Part shown: in pieces, positions 7,058 through 15,581 of the stretch
Layout of the letters: each line of letters opens with the position of its first letter
Position numbering within the stretch: the first letter of the stretch is position 1
Assembly (NCBI GenBank): GCA_047602305.1
Contig: JASGHO010000001.1
Coordinates: forward strand, 3,224,001-3,288,000
Direction of reading: 5' to 3'
DNA length: 64,000 bases
Source of the DNA: Ancrocorticia sp047602305
Lineage (GTDB): Bacteria > Actinomycetota > Actinomycetes > Actinomycetales > Actinomycetaceae
Position numbers and translations under genes: made by a program
Notes under the pieces: model-generated
Seen by the model: only the letters and a program-made list of their open reading frames with translations
What the model was told of the DNA's origin: nothing
Databases searched by the model: none

Positions 7058-8728
7058 TTGCCTCAGTCCACCTCTTTCCGCACGCCACTCCACGCTCCAT
7101 CTGCTTCGGATGAGTGGTGGCGCAGTGCTGTCATCTATCAGGTTTATCCGCGTTCCTTCGCCGATGCCAACGGTGACGGAATCGGGGATCTCCCAGGTAT
7201 CACGTCGCGCCTGCCATACCTTCAAGATCTTGGGGTGGACGCGATCTGGATCTCGCCGTTCTACCCGTCCCCGCAGGCGGACGCAGGTTACGACGTCGCT
7301 GATTATCAGGGTGTGGATCCTATCTTCGGGTCGCTGACCGATGCTGAGGCCCTTGTGGCCTGTGCCCACGAACTTGGCTTGCGCGTCTTCGTCGATCTGG
7401 TTCCTAACCACACGAGTGATGAACACCCTTGGTTCCAGCGAGCGCTCGCAACTGCACCAGGTTCGCGTGAACGCAGTTGGTACATCTTCCGTGACGTTGA
7501 TCCGGCTCACCCGGATCAGCGCCCCAACAATTGGGAATCTGACTTTGGCGGCCCCGCATGGTCCAAGACTCCGGATGGCAAGCAGTGGTACCTGCACATG
7601 TTTGACACCAAGCAGCCCGATCTCAACTGGGAGAGTCCTCAGGTTCGCGAGGCATTCCTCGACATCCTGCGCTTTTGGCTAGATCGCGGTGTGGACGGGT
7701 TTCGCGTCGATGTCGCGCACGCCCTCATTAAGGTGCTTGGCCTGCCGGACTTCGCGAACACTCGGGAGGATATTCTCTCCGGTGCGATTCCCACATGTGC
7801 CTGCCCCTACTACGACCATGATCGTGTTCATGAGATCTATGATTCCTGGCGCAAGGTCCTTGACTCCTACCCAGGAGAACGGGCGATGGTTGCTGAGGCG
7901 TGGGTCCAGCCATATGAGCGGCTTGCCCGTTACGTCCGGCCTAACGAGTTCCACCAGGCCTTTAATTTCGCCTTCCTACAATCGTCCTGGGATGCGAGTG
8001 TACTCCGGCAGGGAATCGTCGATTCCTACCGCTCGAACGACATGGTCGGAGCTCCCACCACTTGGGTGCTCTCCAATCATGACGTCATTCGGCATACCAC
8101 CCGATTGGTATTGGGCGAGCTCGACGAGCCGGGGCTGCATCCGGGTGGGCCCTACCCTGACGGCGCGCTCGGCCTGCGCCGGGCACGTGCCGCCACCGCC
8201 ATGATTCTCGCTCTGCCGGGGAGTACATACCTTTACCAGGGTGAAGAACTTGGGCTCCCCGAAGTGATCGACCTTCCCGCCGCCGCCCGGCAAGATCCCA
8301 CGTTCCGCCGCACGGGTGGAGCACGCATCGGCCGCGACGGTTGCCGCGTCCCGATCCCGTGGAAGAAGGATGCACCCGCATTCGGCTTCAACGAGACGGG
8401 TGAATCCTGGTTGCCGCAGCCCGGCACCTTTGGAGGCCTCGCGGTCGACCAGCAGGAGGGCGTGGCCGGTTCCACGCTGGAGTTCTACCGTCTCCTCTTG
8501 AACCTCCGCCGCGAGCGCGCACTCGGAACCGGTGAGCTGACCCTCCTGGAACTCGGCGACGACGTCGTCGCGTTCGACGTTCGAACCGAAGCTGGCACCA
8601 CCCGCGTGGTGACCAATCTCGGGGATGAGCCTTGGCCGATCCCCGCCGATGCGGACGTGATTGCTTCCAGTGTTTCGGGGGTGGTTTCTGTCGTCCCGAC
8701 CGATGTGACCGTCTGGCTGTCGCGATAG
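7058..8728 (+). CDS. GH13 alpha-glucosidase (oligo-1,6-glucosidase-like)
   Basis: A 556-residue glycoside hydrolase of family 13. Family similarity begins at WWRSAVIYQVYPRSFADANG and runs through the (beta/alpha)8 barrel: DLVPNHTSDEHPWF (region I), GFRVDVAHAL with the catalytic nucleophile Asp (II), MVAEAWV with the acid Glu (III), and LSNHDVIRH (IV). A C-terminal beta domain ends at VTVWLSR. It hydrolyses terminal alpha-glucosidic bonds of maltose-type or isomaltose-type sugars in the cytoplasm. The open frame extends 200 codons upstream, but that part is unlike the family; I chose the TTG at 7058, which has AAAGG 7 nt upstream and gives the usual length. The upstream palindromes suggest sugar-responsive control shared with the acetyltransferase. 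Confidence 0.9.
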   Translation: MPQSTSFRTPLHAPSASDEWWRSAVIYQVYPRSFADANGDGIGDLPGITSRLPYLQDLGVDAIWISPFYPSPQADAGYDVADYQGVDPIFGSLTDAEALVACAHELGLRVFVDLVPNHTSDEHPWFQRALATAPGSRERSWYIFRDVDPAHPDQRPNNWESDFGGPAWSKTPDGKQWYLHMFDTKQPDLNWESPQVREAFLDILRFWLDRGVDGFRVDVAHALIKVLGLPDFANTREDILSGAIPTCACPYYDHDRVHEIYDSWRKVLDSYPGERAMVAEAWVQPYERLARYVRPNEFHQAFNFAFLQSSWDASVLRQGIVDSYRSNDMVGAPTTWVLSNHDVIRHTTRLVLGELDEPGLHPGGPYPDGALGLRRARAATAMILALPGSTYLYQGEELGLPEVIDLPAAARQDPTFRRTGGARIGRDGCRVPIPWKKDAPAFGFNETGESWLPQPGTFGGLAVDQQEGVAGSTLEFYRLLLNLRRERALGTGELTLLELGDDVVAFDVRTEAGTTRVVTNLGDEPWPIPADADVIASSVSGVVSVVPTDVTVWLSR

Positions 8729-8800
8729 AACACACTCGGTCCAGACGAGTCACTTCCTCGGCGTAACGAAGGGGGAACCCCTTTGGCGTAACGAGGAATT

Positions 8801-8831
8801 GGTGGGGCGCATGCTGTTCGTGCGCCCCACC
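8801..8831 (+). terminator. hairpin terminator after alpha-glucosidase
   Basis: Arms 8801-8811 (GGTGGGGCGCA) and 8821-8831 are perfectly complementary around a 9-nt loop. It is 72 nt past the glucosidase stop codon. A direct repeat GGCGTAACGA occurs twice just before it (about 8760-8794). Confidence 0.6.
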
Positions 8832-8846
8832 CTCACGCCAGGATCG

Positions 8847-8896
8847 ACTTCGGCCCCTCGTATCAGGAGGAGACTCGTGACGCGAGGGGCCGAAGT
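8847..8896 (-). terminator. hairpin terminator after the histidine phosphatase lipoprotein
   Basis: Arms 8847-8860 and 8883-8896 form a perfect 14-bp stem (ACTTCGGCCCCTCG) with a 22-nt loop. It starts 15 nt after the stop of the leftward lipoprotein gene and is separate from the glucosidase hairpin. Confidence 0.6.
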
Positions 8897-8911
8897 GATG
8901 TCAGCGAGAAG

Positions 8912-9754
8912 TTACTTCTTCTGGCCCTTCTCGATGTAGGACTCGTCGTTGAAGGACTTCAGTTCGAACTCGCCGTCCTTGTACTCGATGATGGTCACGG
9001 AGGCATTCTTCACGCCGCTGGCCTCGGGCATGTCATCGCCGAACAGGTGCTTGAGCATTGCCATGATCGACAGGCCGTGGGATACGATGAGCACGTTTCC
9101 GTCACCCTTGGCAGTCTCGGCCTCGACGATGTCCTTGATGCCTGCGTCAAGGCGAGCAACGATGGTGTCGTAATCCTCGGCGGGCCAGTTGCCCTCGGCC
9201 TCGGGGCGAGCCTTGTCCAGCTTGGCTACCGTGTCAGCGAACTCCTTGGGATCGACGTTCGCAAGGAACTCTTCCAGGGTGACGCCCTTGTCGTCTGCGA
9301 TGTGCTGCCACATCGTGTGGTTGAGGTCACCCTCGTAGGTTCCGAAGTTGAACTCGCGCAGGCGCTCGTCCTGGATGATGGTGAGATCGCTGGACTTCTC
9401 GCTCTCCTTGAGGATGAGATCAGCGGTTTCGTAGGCTCGGCCACTGGTGGAGGAGTAAGCGGACTGGAACTCGACATCGGCCAGGCCGCGTCCGGCGGCT
9501 TCCACAACCTCGACGCCGGCGGGGGTGAGTGGTGCGTCCGCCCAGCCCTGCACGCGATCGGTGGTGTTGAGCATCGTCTTGCCGTGGCGAACCACGTAGA
9601 GCGTTACTGCATCGGTGTCCGCAGCTGCGGCCTCGGATGCTGCTGCGCTCTCCGAGGGGGAGGAGGAACCGGAATCGGCGGCGTTGGAGCAGCCGCTCAG
9701 GGCGAGGGCGGCGGTCAGCAGGCCTGCGCTGAGCGCGGCAAATTTCTTCTTCAT
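8912..9754 (-). CDS. histidine phosphatase family lipoprotein
   Basis: A 280-residue exported phosphatase. The ATG at 9754 starts a lipoprotein signal peptide (KKKF, a hydrophobic stretch, then the lipobox ALSGC), followed by a Ser/Ala-rich linker to residue about 50. The catalytic domain carries VVRHGKTMLNTTDRVQGWAD with the phosphorylated His of the RHG motif, the acid in REFNFGTYEGD, and the second His in LIVSHGLSI. This is the phosphoglycerate mutase-like branch, here tethered outside the membrane, so it likely acts as a phosphatase on an extracellular phosphoester rather than in glycolysis. The frame extends 29 codons upstream, but the signal peptide fixes this start. The gene stands alone. 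Confidence 0.85.
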   Translation of the reverse strand: MKKKFAALSAGLLTAALALSGCSNAADSGSSSPSESAAASEAAAADTDAVTLYVVRHGKTMLNTTDRVQGWADAPLTPAGVEVVEAAGRGLADVEFQSAYSSTSGRAYETADLILKESEKSSDLTIIQDERLREFNFGTYEGDLNHTMWQHIADDKGVTLEEFLANVDPKEFADTVAKLDKARPEAEGNWPAEDYDTIVARLDAGIKDIVEAETAKGDGNVLIVSHGLSIMAMLKHLFGDDMPEASGVKNASVTIIEYKDGEFELKSFNDESYIEKGQKK

Positions 9755-9970
9755 GTACTTGAGTCTTCCGTTTAGCTTCGTTGCTACGGTGCCCACTGGA
9801 TCGTGGAGCAGCCGGTGACTTGTTGATGGAATTTTTATCACTTGTGTTGCGTGGGATGGGGCAACGGTTCGGAGACTAGACGGGGATTGTCCGGATTGTC
9901 AACCACCTAAGTTCTGTTGACTTGGGGCATCGTGAGGGGTAACCTCACGCGATAGGACTTCGGTTCTACA
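9755..9970. other. spacer between lipoprotein gene and beta-glucoside operon leader
   Basis: Contains the promoter regions of the two divergent genes. A short inverted pair, GTGAGG and CCTCAC, lies at about 9929-9949, just before the antiterminator target. No coding potential is seen. Confidence 0.4.
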
Positions 9971-9997
9971 GGGTTGTTACTCCTATGAGGCAAGACC
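9971..9997 (+). promoter_or_regulatory. ribonucleic antiterminator (RAT) target for a LicT/BglG protein
   Basis: The sequence GGGTTGTTACTCCTATGAGG and the following CAAGACC match the pattern of BglG/LicT RNA targets (GG.TTGTTACT...GGCAA.ACC). Its 3' end overlaps the left arm of the terminator at 9993-10038, so folding of the RAT would exclude the terminator. The cognate protein is encoded at 13712-14548. Confidence 0.85.
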
Positions 9998-10049
9998 TGA
10001 GATCGCTGGCGCACTCGCGCCGTGGCGGGCTCAGGTCTTTTTGTCTTTT
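9993..10049 (+). terminator. regulated intrinsic terminator in the beta-glucoside leader
   Basis: Arms AGACCTGAG (9993-10001) and CTCAGGTCT (10030-10038), with a further GC-rich inner part, are followed by TTTTGTCTTTT. The left arm overlaps the RAT. This is the classical arrangement for substrate-dependent antitermination of PTS operons. Confidence 0.85.
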
Positions 10050-10141
10050 GTAGACCTGAACCACCTGTAGCATCGGAGAACAACATGTACTCCTGGCTGG
10101 AGAACCCAGTTCTCTGACACAGATGATTCGAGGAGGAATCA

Positions 10142-12049
10142 ATGGCAAAGGTTGATTACCAAGATCTTGCAAAGAAGGTCTTGGTCGAGGTGGGAGGCAA
10201 GGACAATGTGTCCAGCGCTGCTCACTGCATCACCAGGCTTCGTCTGAAGCTCAAGGACATGGACAAGGTCAACAAGCCTGCCATCGAAGCGATGGAAGGT
10301 GTCATCACGGTCGTGGAGGCTGGTGGCCAGTTCCAGGTCGTTATCGGTGACGATGTGCCGATCGTCTACGGTCACTTCACCGATCTGGCGGGCATTGCTG
10401 CCTCGGCCCCGGTTGATGCCGAGGAAGAGAAGGGTAACCTTTTCAACCAGTTCATCAACATGATCGCCAAGATCTTCTCGCCGATCCTGTGGACCCTTGC
10501 TGGCACCGGTCTCATCAAGGCGCTTCTCGCCCTCTTGACCACTTTTGAGCTGCTGGATCCGTTGGGGCAGAACTACGCGATCATCAACGCGGCGGCTGAC
10601 TCCACCTTCCACTTCCTGCCGATCATGCTGGCTGTGACCTCGGCGCGCTTCTTCAAGGCGAACCAGTTCACCTCGATCGCTATCGCCGGTGCGCTCGTCT
10701 ACCCTGCAATCGTCGCTCTCAATGACGGTTCTCCGGTGCACTTCCTCGGTATCCCCGTGGTCATGATGAGCTACGTCTCCTCGGTTGTGCCGATCATCTT
10801 TGCAGTGTGGATGCAGGCGCATCTGGAGAAGTCGATGTCCAAGCTCCCGGGCATGATTCGCAACTTCACCATTCCGCTGATCACCGTTCTTGTTATGGTT
10901 CCGCTGGTTCTCATCGTCGTCGGCCCAGTCACCATGACGATCGCCGGCTGGATCTCCACCGGAGTCAATGGCCTCTTCCAGTTCGCGCCGTGGCTCGGTG
11001 GCGCCGCAATGGGTGCTCTCTGGCAGGTCCTCGTGATCTTCGGAATGCACTGGAGCTTCGTGCCGATCATGGTGAACGATCTTTCCGTCCAGGGCTACTC
11101 GCTGCTCTCCGGCCCGCTCCCGGCCGCTGTTCTGGCTCAGGCTGGCGCAGGCCTCGCCGTCGTTATCCGTACCCGTTCGGCGAAGCGCCGTCAGGTTGCC
11201 GCCCCGGCCTCCATCTCCGGCATTCTCGCTGGTGTGACCGAGCCGCTCATCTACGGTGTCAACCTCCCGATGCGTCTGCCGTTCTTCTTCGGCCTCGTCG
11301 GTGGCGGTATCGGTGGTGCGATTGCTTCCATGGGTGGCAGCGCTTCCAACACCTTCGCCATTCCTTCCCTCATTGCTCTGCCCACCTACCTCAGTGTCGG
11401 AAACTTTACCCTGCAGGTCATCGGTATCGTGGTCGGTATCTCGGTCGGCTTCCTCCTCACTCTGTTCTTCGGTGTCAACAAGAAGAATGATCAGCCCGAT
11501 GACGCTCCCGTAGCAACCCCCGGCCCGTCTGCTTCCGCCACCCCGGCCCCCGCCGCCGCGGCTCCGAAGCCGGCTCGCCACCTCGCTGTCGGCACCCTGG
11601 TCAAGGTTGCCTCCCCGGTCAAGGGCCAGCAGGTTGCGATCTCCGAGGTCGATGACAAGGTCTTCGCCTCCGGCGCCCTCGGCGCTGGCGTGGGCGTTGT
11701 CCCCGAGGAGAACACCGTGGTCTCGCCCGTTTCGGGCACCGTCGCTACCGTGTTCCCGACCGGTCACGCCTACGGCATCAAGACCGACGACGGCGTTGAG
11801 GTCCTCGTCCACATCGGCATCGACACGGTTGCCATGAAGGGTGATGGCTTCGAGGCTCAGGTGAAGAAGGGTGAGACGGTCACGACCGGTCAGCCCCTCG
11901 CCGTCGTCGACTTTGACAAGGTGAAGGCCGCTGGCTACGACACCACTGTCATCGTCGTCGTCACCAACACGAAGAAGCTCGCCTCCGTCACCCCGGCCGC
12001 TTCCGGCCCGGTCGTGGCTGGCGATGCCTCCATCGACATCGAGATCTAA
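10142..12049 (+). CDS. bglF: PTS beta-glucoside transporter EIIBCA
   Basis: A 635-residue fused permease of the sugar phosphotransferase system. Domain order is EIIB (residues 1-85, phosphorylated Cys in AAHCITRLRLKL), EIIC (about 100-455, roughly ten membrane segments, with GITEPLIYG-like motif GVTEPLIYGVNLPMRLPFF), a Pro/Ala linker (about 460-485), and EIIA of the glucose type (SPVSGTVATVFPTGHA and the active His in VLVHIGIDTV). It imports and phosphorylates beta-glucosides such as cellobiose, salicin or arbutin. The ribosome site GAGGAGG is strong. It is the first gene of the operon behind the RAT and terminator and is followed by the matching hydrolase. Confidence 0.93.
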   Translation: MAKVDYQDLAKKVLVEVGGKDNVSSAAHCITRLRLKLKDMDKVNKPAIEAMEGVITVVEAGGQFQVVIGDDVPIVYGHFTDLAGIAASAPVDAEEEKGNLFNQFINMIAKIFSPILWTLAGTGLIKALLALLTTFELLDPLGQNYAIINAAADSTFHFLPIMLAVTSARFFKANQFTSIAIAGALVYPAIVALNDGSPVHFLGIPVVMMSYVSSVVPIIFAVWMQAHLEKSMSKLPGMIRNFTIPLITVLVMVPLVLIVVGPVTMTIAGWISTGVNGLFQFAPWLGGAAMGALWQVLVIFGMHWSFVPIMVNDLSVQGYSLLSGPLPAAVLAQAGAGLAVVIRTRSAKRRQVAAPASISGILAGVTEPLIYGVNLPMRLPFFFGLVGGGIGGAIASMGGSASNTFAIPSLIALPTYLSVGNFTLQVIGIVVGISVGFLLTLFFGVNKKNDQPDDAPVATPGPSASATPAPAAAAPKPARHLAVGTLVKVASPVKGQQVAISEVDDKVFASGALGAGVGVVPEENTVVSPVSGTVATVFPTGHAYGIKTDDGVEVLVHIGIDTVAMKGDGFEAQVKKGETVTTGQPLAVVDFDKVKAAGYDTTVIVVVTNTKKLASVTPAASGPVVAGDASIDIEI

Positions 12050-12056
12050 TATTCCC

Positions 12057-12088
12057 CAGGGCGGTGCTTCATGCGAGGCACCGCCCTG
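12057..12088 (+). terminator. intercistronic hairpin between bglF and the glucosidase
   Basis: Arms 12057-12067 (CAGGGCGGTGC) and 12078-12088 are perfectly complementary, with a 10-nt loop. No T tract of note follows. It probably tunes expression of the downstream gene or protects the bglF 3' end rather than ending transcription fully. Confidence 0.55.
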
Positions 12089-12107
12089 TTCCTTTGAAAG
12101 GACACTC

Positions 12108-13517
12108 ATGCGTCATCAGAATCTCAAGCCATTCCCGCAGGGCTTCCTGTGGGGAGGTTCCACCTCCGCATACCAGGTTGAGGGTGCGTGGGATGAGGAC
12201 GGTAAGGGCCCCTCGGTACAGGACGTGCACCCCACTCCCGAAGGCGTCTCGGATTTCAAGGTCACCTCGGATCACTATCACCACTACCTGGAGGATGTGA
12301 AGCTCTTCGCGGAGATGGGGCTGAAGTCGTATCGCTTCTCCATTGCCTGGAGCCGTATCATTCCCGACGGCGACGGCGAGATCAACCAGGCCGGTATCGA
12401 CTTCTACCACCGCCTCATTGATGCGCTCATCGAGCACAACATCGAGCCCATCATCACGATGTACCACTTCGACCTTCCGCTCGCCCTCGACAAGAAGGAC
12501 GGCTGGGAGAACCGCGCCACCGTGGACGCTTTCGAGCGCTTCGCCAAGGTGCTGTTCAGCGAGTACGGCTCCAAGGTGACCTACTGGCTCACCATCAACG
12601 AGCAGAACATGATGATCCTCGTTGGTGAGCTCATTGGCACCGTCAAGCCCGGCAGCCCGAAGCGTGCCATCTACCAGGCCAATCACCACATGCTCCTGGC
12701 CCAGGCCAAGGCCATGATCGCCTGCCACGAGATGCTTCCGCAGGCCAAGATCGGCCCGGCTCCGAACATCGGTGTGGCCTACCCGGCTACCTGCAACCCG
12801 GAGGACATCCTCGCAGCGGACAACTTCAACGCCATCCGCAACTGGCTCTACCTCGACGCCGGCGTGTATGGCCGCTACAACTCGACGGTGTGGGCATGGC
12901 TGGAGTCGATGGATGCCACCCCGGTCATCGAAGAGGGTGATATGGAGATCCTCAAGGCCGGCAAGCCGGACTTCGTGGCCTTCAACTACTACGTCACCGC
13001 CACGGTGAAGATGCCCGATGCTTCGATCGCGGACGCCACCCGCGGCGACCAGCAGATCATGTCCGTGGAACCGAACATGTACGAGCCGGTCTCCAACCCC
13101 TACCTGCCCAAGACGCAGTTCGGTTGGGAGATCGACCCGGCTGGCTTCCGCGCCACCTTCCGTACGCTCTGGGACCGCTACCAGTTGCCGCTGCTCGTCA
13201 CCGAGAACGGCCTGGGCGCTTACGACAAGCTGGAAGACGGCAAGGTCCACGATCCCTACCGCATCAACTACCTGCGCGATCACATTGAGCAGATCCAGCT
13301 GGCAGTGAGCGACGGCGTCGAGGTGCTCGGTTACAACCCCTGGTCCGCCATCGACCTCATCTCCACCCACGAGGGCATGAAGAAGCGTTACGGCTTCATC
13401 TACGTCAACCGCGACGAGTTCGACATGCTCGATCTGGGCCGCTACCGCAAGGATTCGTTCTTCTGGTACCAGCAGGTGTGTGCCACCAACGGCGAGAATC
13501 TCGCGGATATCGTCTGA
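12108..13517 (+). CDS. bglA: 6-phospho-beta-glucosidase (GH1)
   Basis: A 469-residue family 1 glycoside hydrolase. It opens with FPQGFLWGGSTSAYQVEGAW; the acid/base Glu is in WLTINEQN and the nucleophile Glu in LLVTENGLGA. The phosphate-binding signature of 6-phospho enzymes is present near the end: Ser in DLISTHEG and Lys and Tyr in KKRYGFIYVN. It therefore cleaves the 6-phospho-beta-glucosides delivered by the PTS permease to glucose 6-phosphate and an aglycone or glucose. I chose the ATG at 12108 because AAAGGA precedes it and the family starts there; the open frame begins 28 codons earlier inside bglF. It is followed directly by a three-copy 28-bp repeat. Confidence 0.93.
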   Translation: MRHQNLKPFPQGFLWGGSTSAYQVEGAWDEDGKGPSVQDVHPTPEGVSDFKVTSDHYHHYLEDVKLFAEMGLKSYRFSIAWSRIIPDGDGEINQAGIDFYHRLIDALIEHNIEPIITMYHFDLPLALDKKDGWENRATVDAFERFAKVLFSEYGSKVTYWLTINEQNMMILVGELIGTVKPGSPKRAIYQANHHMLLAQAKAMIACHEMLPQAKIGPAPNIGVAYPATCNPEDILAADNFNAIRNWLYLDAGVYGRYNSTVWAWLESMDATPVIEEGDMEILKAGKPDFVAFNYYVTATVKMPDASIADATRGDQQIMSVEPNMYEPVSNPYLPKTQFGWEIDPAGFRATFRTLWDRYQLPLLVTENGLGAYDKLEDGKVHDPYRINYLRDHIEQIQLAVSDGVEVLGYNPWSAIDLISTHEGMKKRYGFIYVNRDEFDMLDLGRYRKDSFFWYQQVCATNGENLADIV

Positions 13518-13520
13518 GAT

Positions 13521-13604
13521 TGACGACGACGTCGCGCGGCCCAGTTCGTGACGACGACGTCGCGCGGCCCAGTTCGTGACGACGTCGTCGCACGGCTAAG
13601 TTCG
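13521..13604. repeat. three tandem copies of a 28-bp unit after bglA
   Basis: Units 13521-13548 and 13549-13576 are identical (TGACGACGACGTCGCGCGGC and eight further bases); the third, 13577-13604, differs at four positions. The repeat starts 4 nt after the bglA stop codon. Each unit contains the self-complementary GACGTC core. A further TGACGA begins a possible fourth, broken copy, and a hairpin-like CCGGT...ACCGG stretch follows (about 13618-13648). Confidence 0.95.
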
Positions 13605-13711
13605 TGACGAAGCCCGGTTCCGGTGGCTGGCAATGGCTACCGGGCCGGGTTCGCGTCGTTGCAATGGGATAATGTCATGTGTAAACAGCGAAATGTAGAG
13701 AGGGGTGATGC

Positions 13712-14548
13712 ATGAAAGTCCTCAGGGTGTTCAATAACAACGTTGTGATGGCTGACGATCCCCACCGCGGTACCGTCATCGTCACCGGGCGCGGCATCGG
13801 CTTCTCTCGCAGGGCTGGCGACTCTCTCGACACCACCAAGATCGTGCAGGTTTTCGTCCCGGATGCAGAGAACGACATCAGTTATCTGAGTACCTATTTG
13901 GTGGATGTGCCGCCGGAGTACATTGAAGTTGCTCGCGAGATTCACACGCTGGCTGAACGCGATCTCGGGACCTCGCTTCCTCAAAGCGTCATCATCACCT
14001 TGGCGGATCACATCGCCTTCGCGGTGAAGCGTGTACGTTCCGGCATTGAAATGGGCCACCCTCTCAAGGCCGAGGTTTCACATCTGTACTCCAAGGAGTA
14101 CGAGGTGGCGCGCAAGTCCATCACCCTTATCCGGGAGTTTTCGGGCGCCGCTATTTCCGACGACGAAGCCGTCGCCATCACCATGCATCTCGTCAACGCC
14201 CTGCAGTTCGAGACCGGTGATCTTTCCAAGACCTTCCAGATGACGGAGATCTTCACCCAGATTTTCGAGGTGTTGAGCTCCGCGTTTGATCGCGAGTTCG
14301 AGACGGATTCGCTCAACGCTGCCCGATTCATTACGCATCTGCGCTACTTCTTTGTCCGCGCCCACGCGGACAAACAGCTCAATGACCAGCCGCGCCGCCT
14401 CACCGCCACCATTCGTGACGCCTTCCCCGAGGCCTTCCAGGCGGCACTGCACATCCAGGGTTTACTGGAGTTGCGTTTGGGAGTTCAGATTACCGACGAC
14501 GAACTGTCCTACCTCACGCTGCACGTCGCCCGGTTGACGACCGAGTGA
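13712..14548 (+). CDS. licT: BglG/LicT-family transcriptional antiterminator
   Basis: A 278-residue RNA-binding antiterminator. The N-terminal CAT RNA-binding domain (residues 1-55, MKVLRVFNNNVVMADD and GRGIGFSRRAGD) is followed by two PTS regulation domains; conserved His residues are seen in REIHTL and DHIAF (PRD1) and in MHLVNAL and LHIQGLLELR (PRD2). It is phosphorylated by the PTS and, when active, binds the RAT at 9971-9997 to prevent termination. Length is typical. AGAGAGGGG precedes the ATG. A possible -10 GATAAT lies at about 13668-13673, so the gene has its own promoter; no RAT is seen in front of it. The 3' end is duplicated in tandem beyond the stop. Confidence 0.92.
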   Translation: MKVLRVFNNNVVMADDPHRGTVIVTGRGIGFSRRAGDSLDTTKIVQVFVPDAENDISYLSTYLVDVPPEYIEVAREIHTLAERDLGTSLPQSVIITLADHIAFAVKRVRSGIEMGHPLKAEVSHLYSKEYEVARKSITLIREFSGAAISDDEAVAITMHLVNALQFETGDLSKTFQMTEIFTQIFEVLSSAFDREFETDSLNAARFITHLRYFFVRAHADKQLNDQPRRLTATIRDAFPEAFQAALHIQGLLELRLGVQITDDELSYLTLHVARLTTE

Positions 14549-14593
14549 CGGATGACAAGCGCGTGACGACCGAGTGACGGATGACGACCGCGT
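14536..14593. repeat. 29-bp tandem duplication of the licT 3' end including the stop
   Basis: Unit 1 (14536-14564, beginning GACGACCGAGTGACGGATGA) spans the last codons of licT and its TGA; unit 2 (14565-14593) repeats it with two substitutions. The stop-containing word ACCGAGTGACGG is present in both. The unit length is not a multiple of three. Confidence 0.9.
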
Positions 14594-14803
14594 AATCCCT
14601 GAGCACGGCAAAGGCTATTTAACACGTTTATTTCCGTGTATTTAAGACCTATATTTTCAATCACAAAAAGCTGTGAGAGCACTGGAAAAAGGGCAGGAAG
14701 TCCCGGTTGGGGCATGGGACTATTCACCCCCAATTAGCTATTAAGCACGGGCTTTGACATGCGAAGATACTTGGTGAAACAAGAATTACTCCAGATTGGG
14801 AAT

Positions 14804-15364
14804 ATGATGTCCAAACTCTTGGCAACGACGGAAGCATCCCGCCGTAACTACCCTGTGGCACTGCTCGTCGGCCTCATCGCCGGTGCGTTCTCCGCGATCG
14901 TCAAGTTCGGCTGGGAGGTTCCGTTCCCTCCCCGTACCCCCGAGCGTAACGCTGTGAACCCTCCGCAGACCCTGCTTGAGCAGATCGGTTTCTCCGAGGA
15001 CATCGCCCGCGCGACCATCAACTTCAACGGCTGGGATCTGCCCATCGCCTCGTTCATCGTGCACTTCGGATTCGCCATCTTCTTCGGCGTCTTCTACTGC
15101 ATCGTTGCTGAGCGTTACCCCGGAATCAAGCTGTGGCAGGGCGCCGCCTTCGGTATCTTCCTGCACGTCTTCTTCCACGTGCTGCTCATGCCCGCCATGG
15201 GCACCGTGCCCGCGCCGTGGGATCAGCCCTGGCAGGAGCACTTCTCCGAGCTGTTCGGCCACATGATCTGGCTGTGGAGCATTGAAATTGTGCGCCGCGA
15301 TCTGCGTAACCGCATCACCGGCCAGCCGGATGCCGAGGTAGCGCTCAAGGCTGCTACTCGCTGA
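14804..15364 (+). CDS. YagU family (DUF1440) inner membrane protein
   Basis: A 186-residue membrane protein of the YagU family. It has about four hydrophobic segments (PVALLVGLIAGAFSAIVKFGW; IASFIVHFGFAIFFGVFYCIV; GAAFGIFLHVFFHVLLMPAMG; and a C-terminal one around ELFGHMIWLWSIEIV) with the conserved EVPFPPRTPERNAVNPP loop after the first. In Escherichia coli the homologue is linked to acid resistance. I chose the ATG pair at 14804/14807, with GGGA just upstream; an earlier ATG at 14759 would add 15 unsupported residues. The upstream region (14610-14665) is markedly AT-rich. It is followed by a strong terminator. Confidence 0.75.
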   Translation: MMSKLLATTEASRRNYPVALLVGLIAGAFSAIVKFGWEVPFPPRTPERNAVNPPQTLLEQIGFSEDIARATINFNGWDLPIASFIVHFGFAIFFGVFYCIVAERYPGIKLWQGAAFGIFLHVFFHVLLMPAMGTVPAPWDQPWQEHFSELFGHMIWLWSIEIVRRDLRNRITGQPDAEVALKAATR

Positions 15365-15381
15365 TGTGCTGACACCGCGTT

Positions 15382-15423
15382 AACAGAAGGCCCCCTCCAA
15401 GTGTGTGGAGGGGGCCTTCTGTT
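15382..15423. terminator. perfect 18-bp terminator hairpin after yagU-like gene
   Basis: Arms 15382-15399 and 15406-15423 pair perfectly (AACAGAAGGCCCCCTCCA) with a 6-nt loop. The A-rich start and T-rich end allow function in both directions, separating the rightward YagU-like gene from the leftward ndh. Confidence 0.8.
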
Positions 15424-15581
15424 GCATCTAGTGTTCGCCCCTTCTGTCTCCAGTGTTCACCCCTTCGGAAGAGGTGATGTTTCCCGGGAGAGGTAACGCC
15501 TGCCAGACGTGACCTCTCCACCGGGCCGTGACCTCTTCACAAAGAGAGCAAAGCGAGCAACGAGAGAAGCAGCGAGGAAAC

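Noticed and set aside
10139..12109. 656-codon minus-strand frame opposite bglF
   Set aside because: Asp/Glu/Arg-rich shadow of a highly biased coding strand; bglF motifs on the plus strand are unmistakable.
13521..13604. CRISPR-like array
   Set aside because: The 28-bp units are directly adjacent with no spacers, and no cas genes are present.
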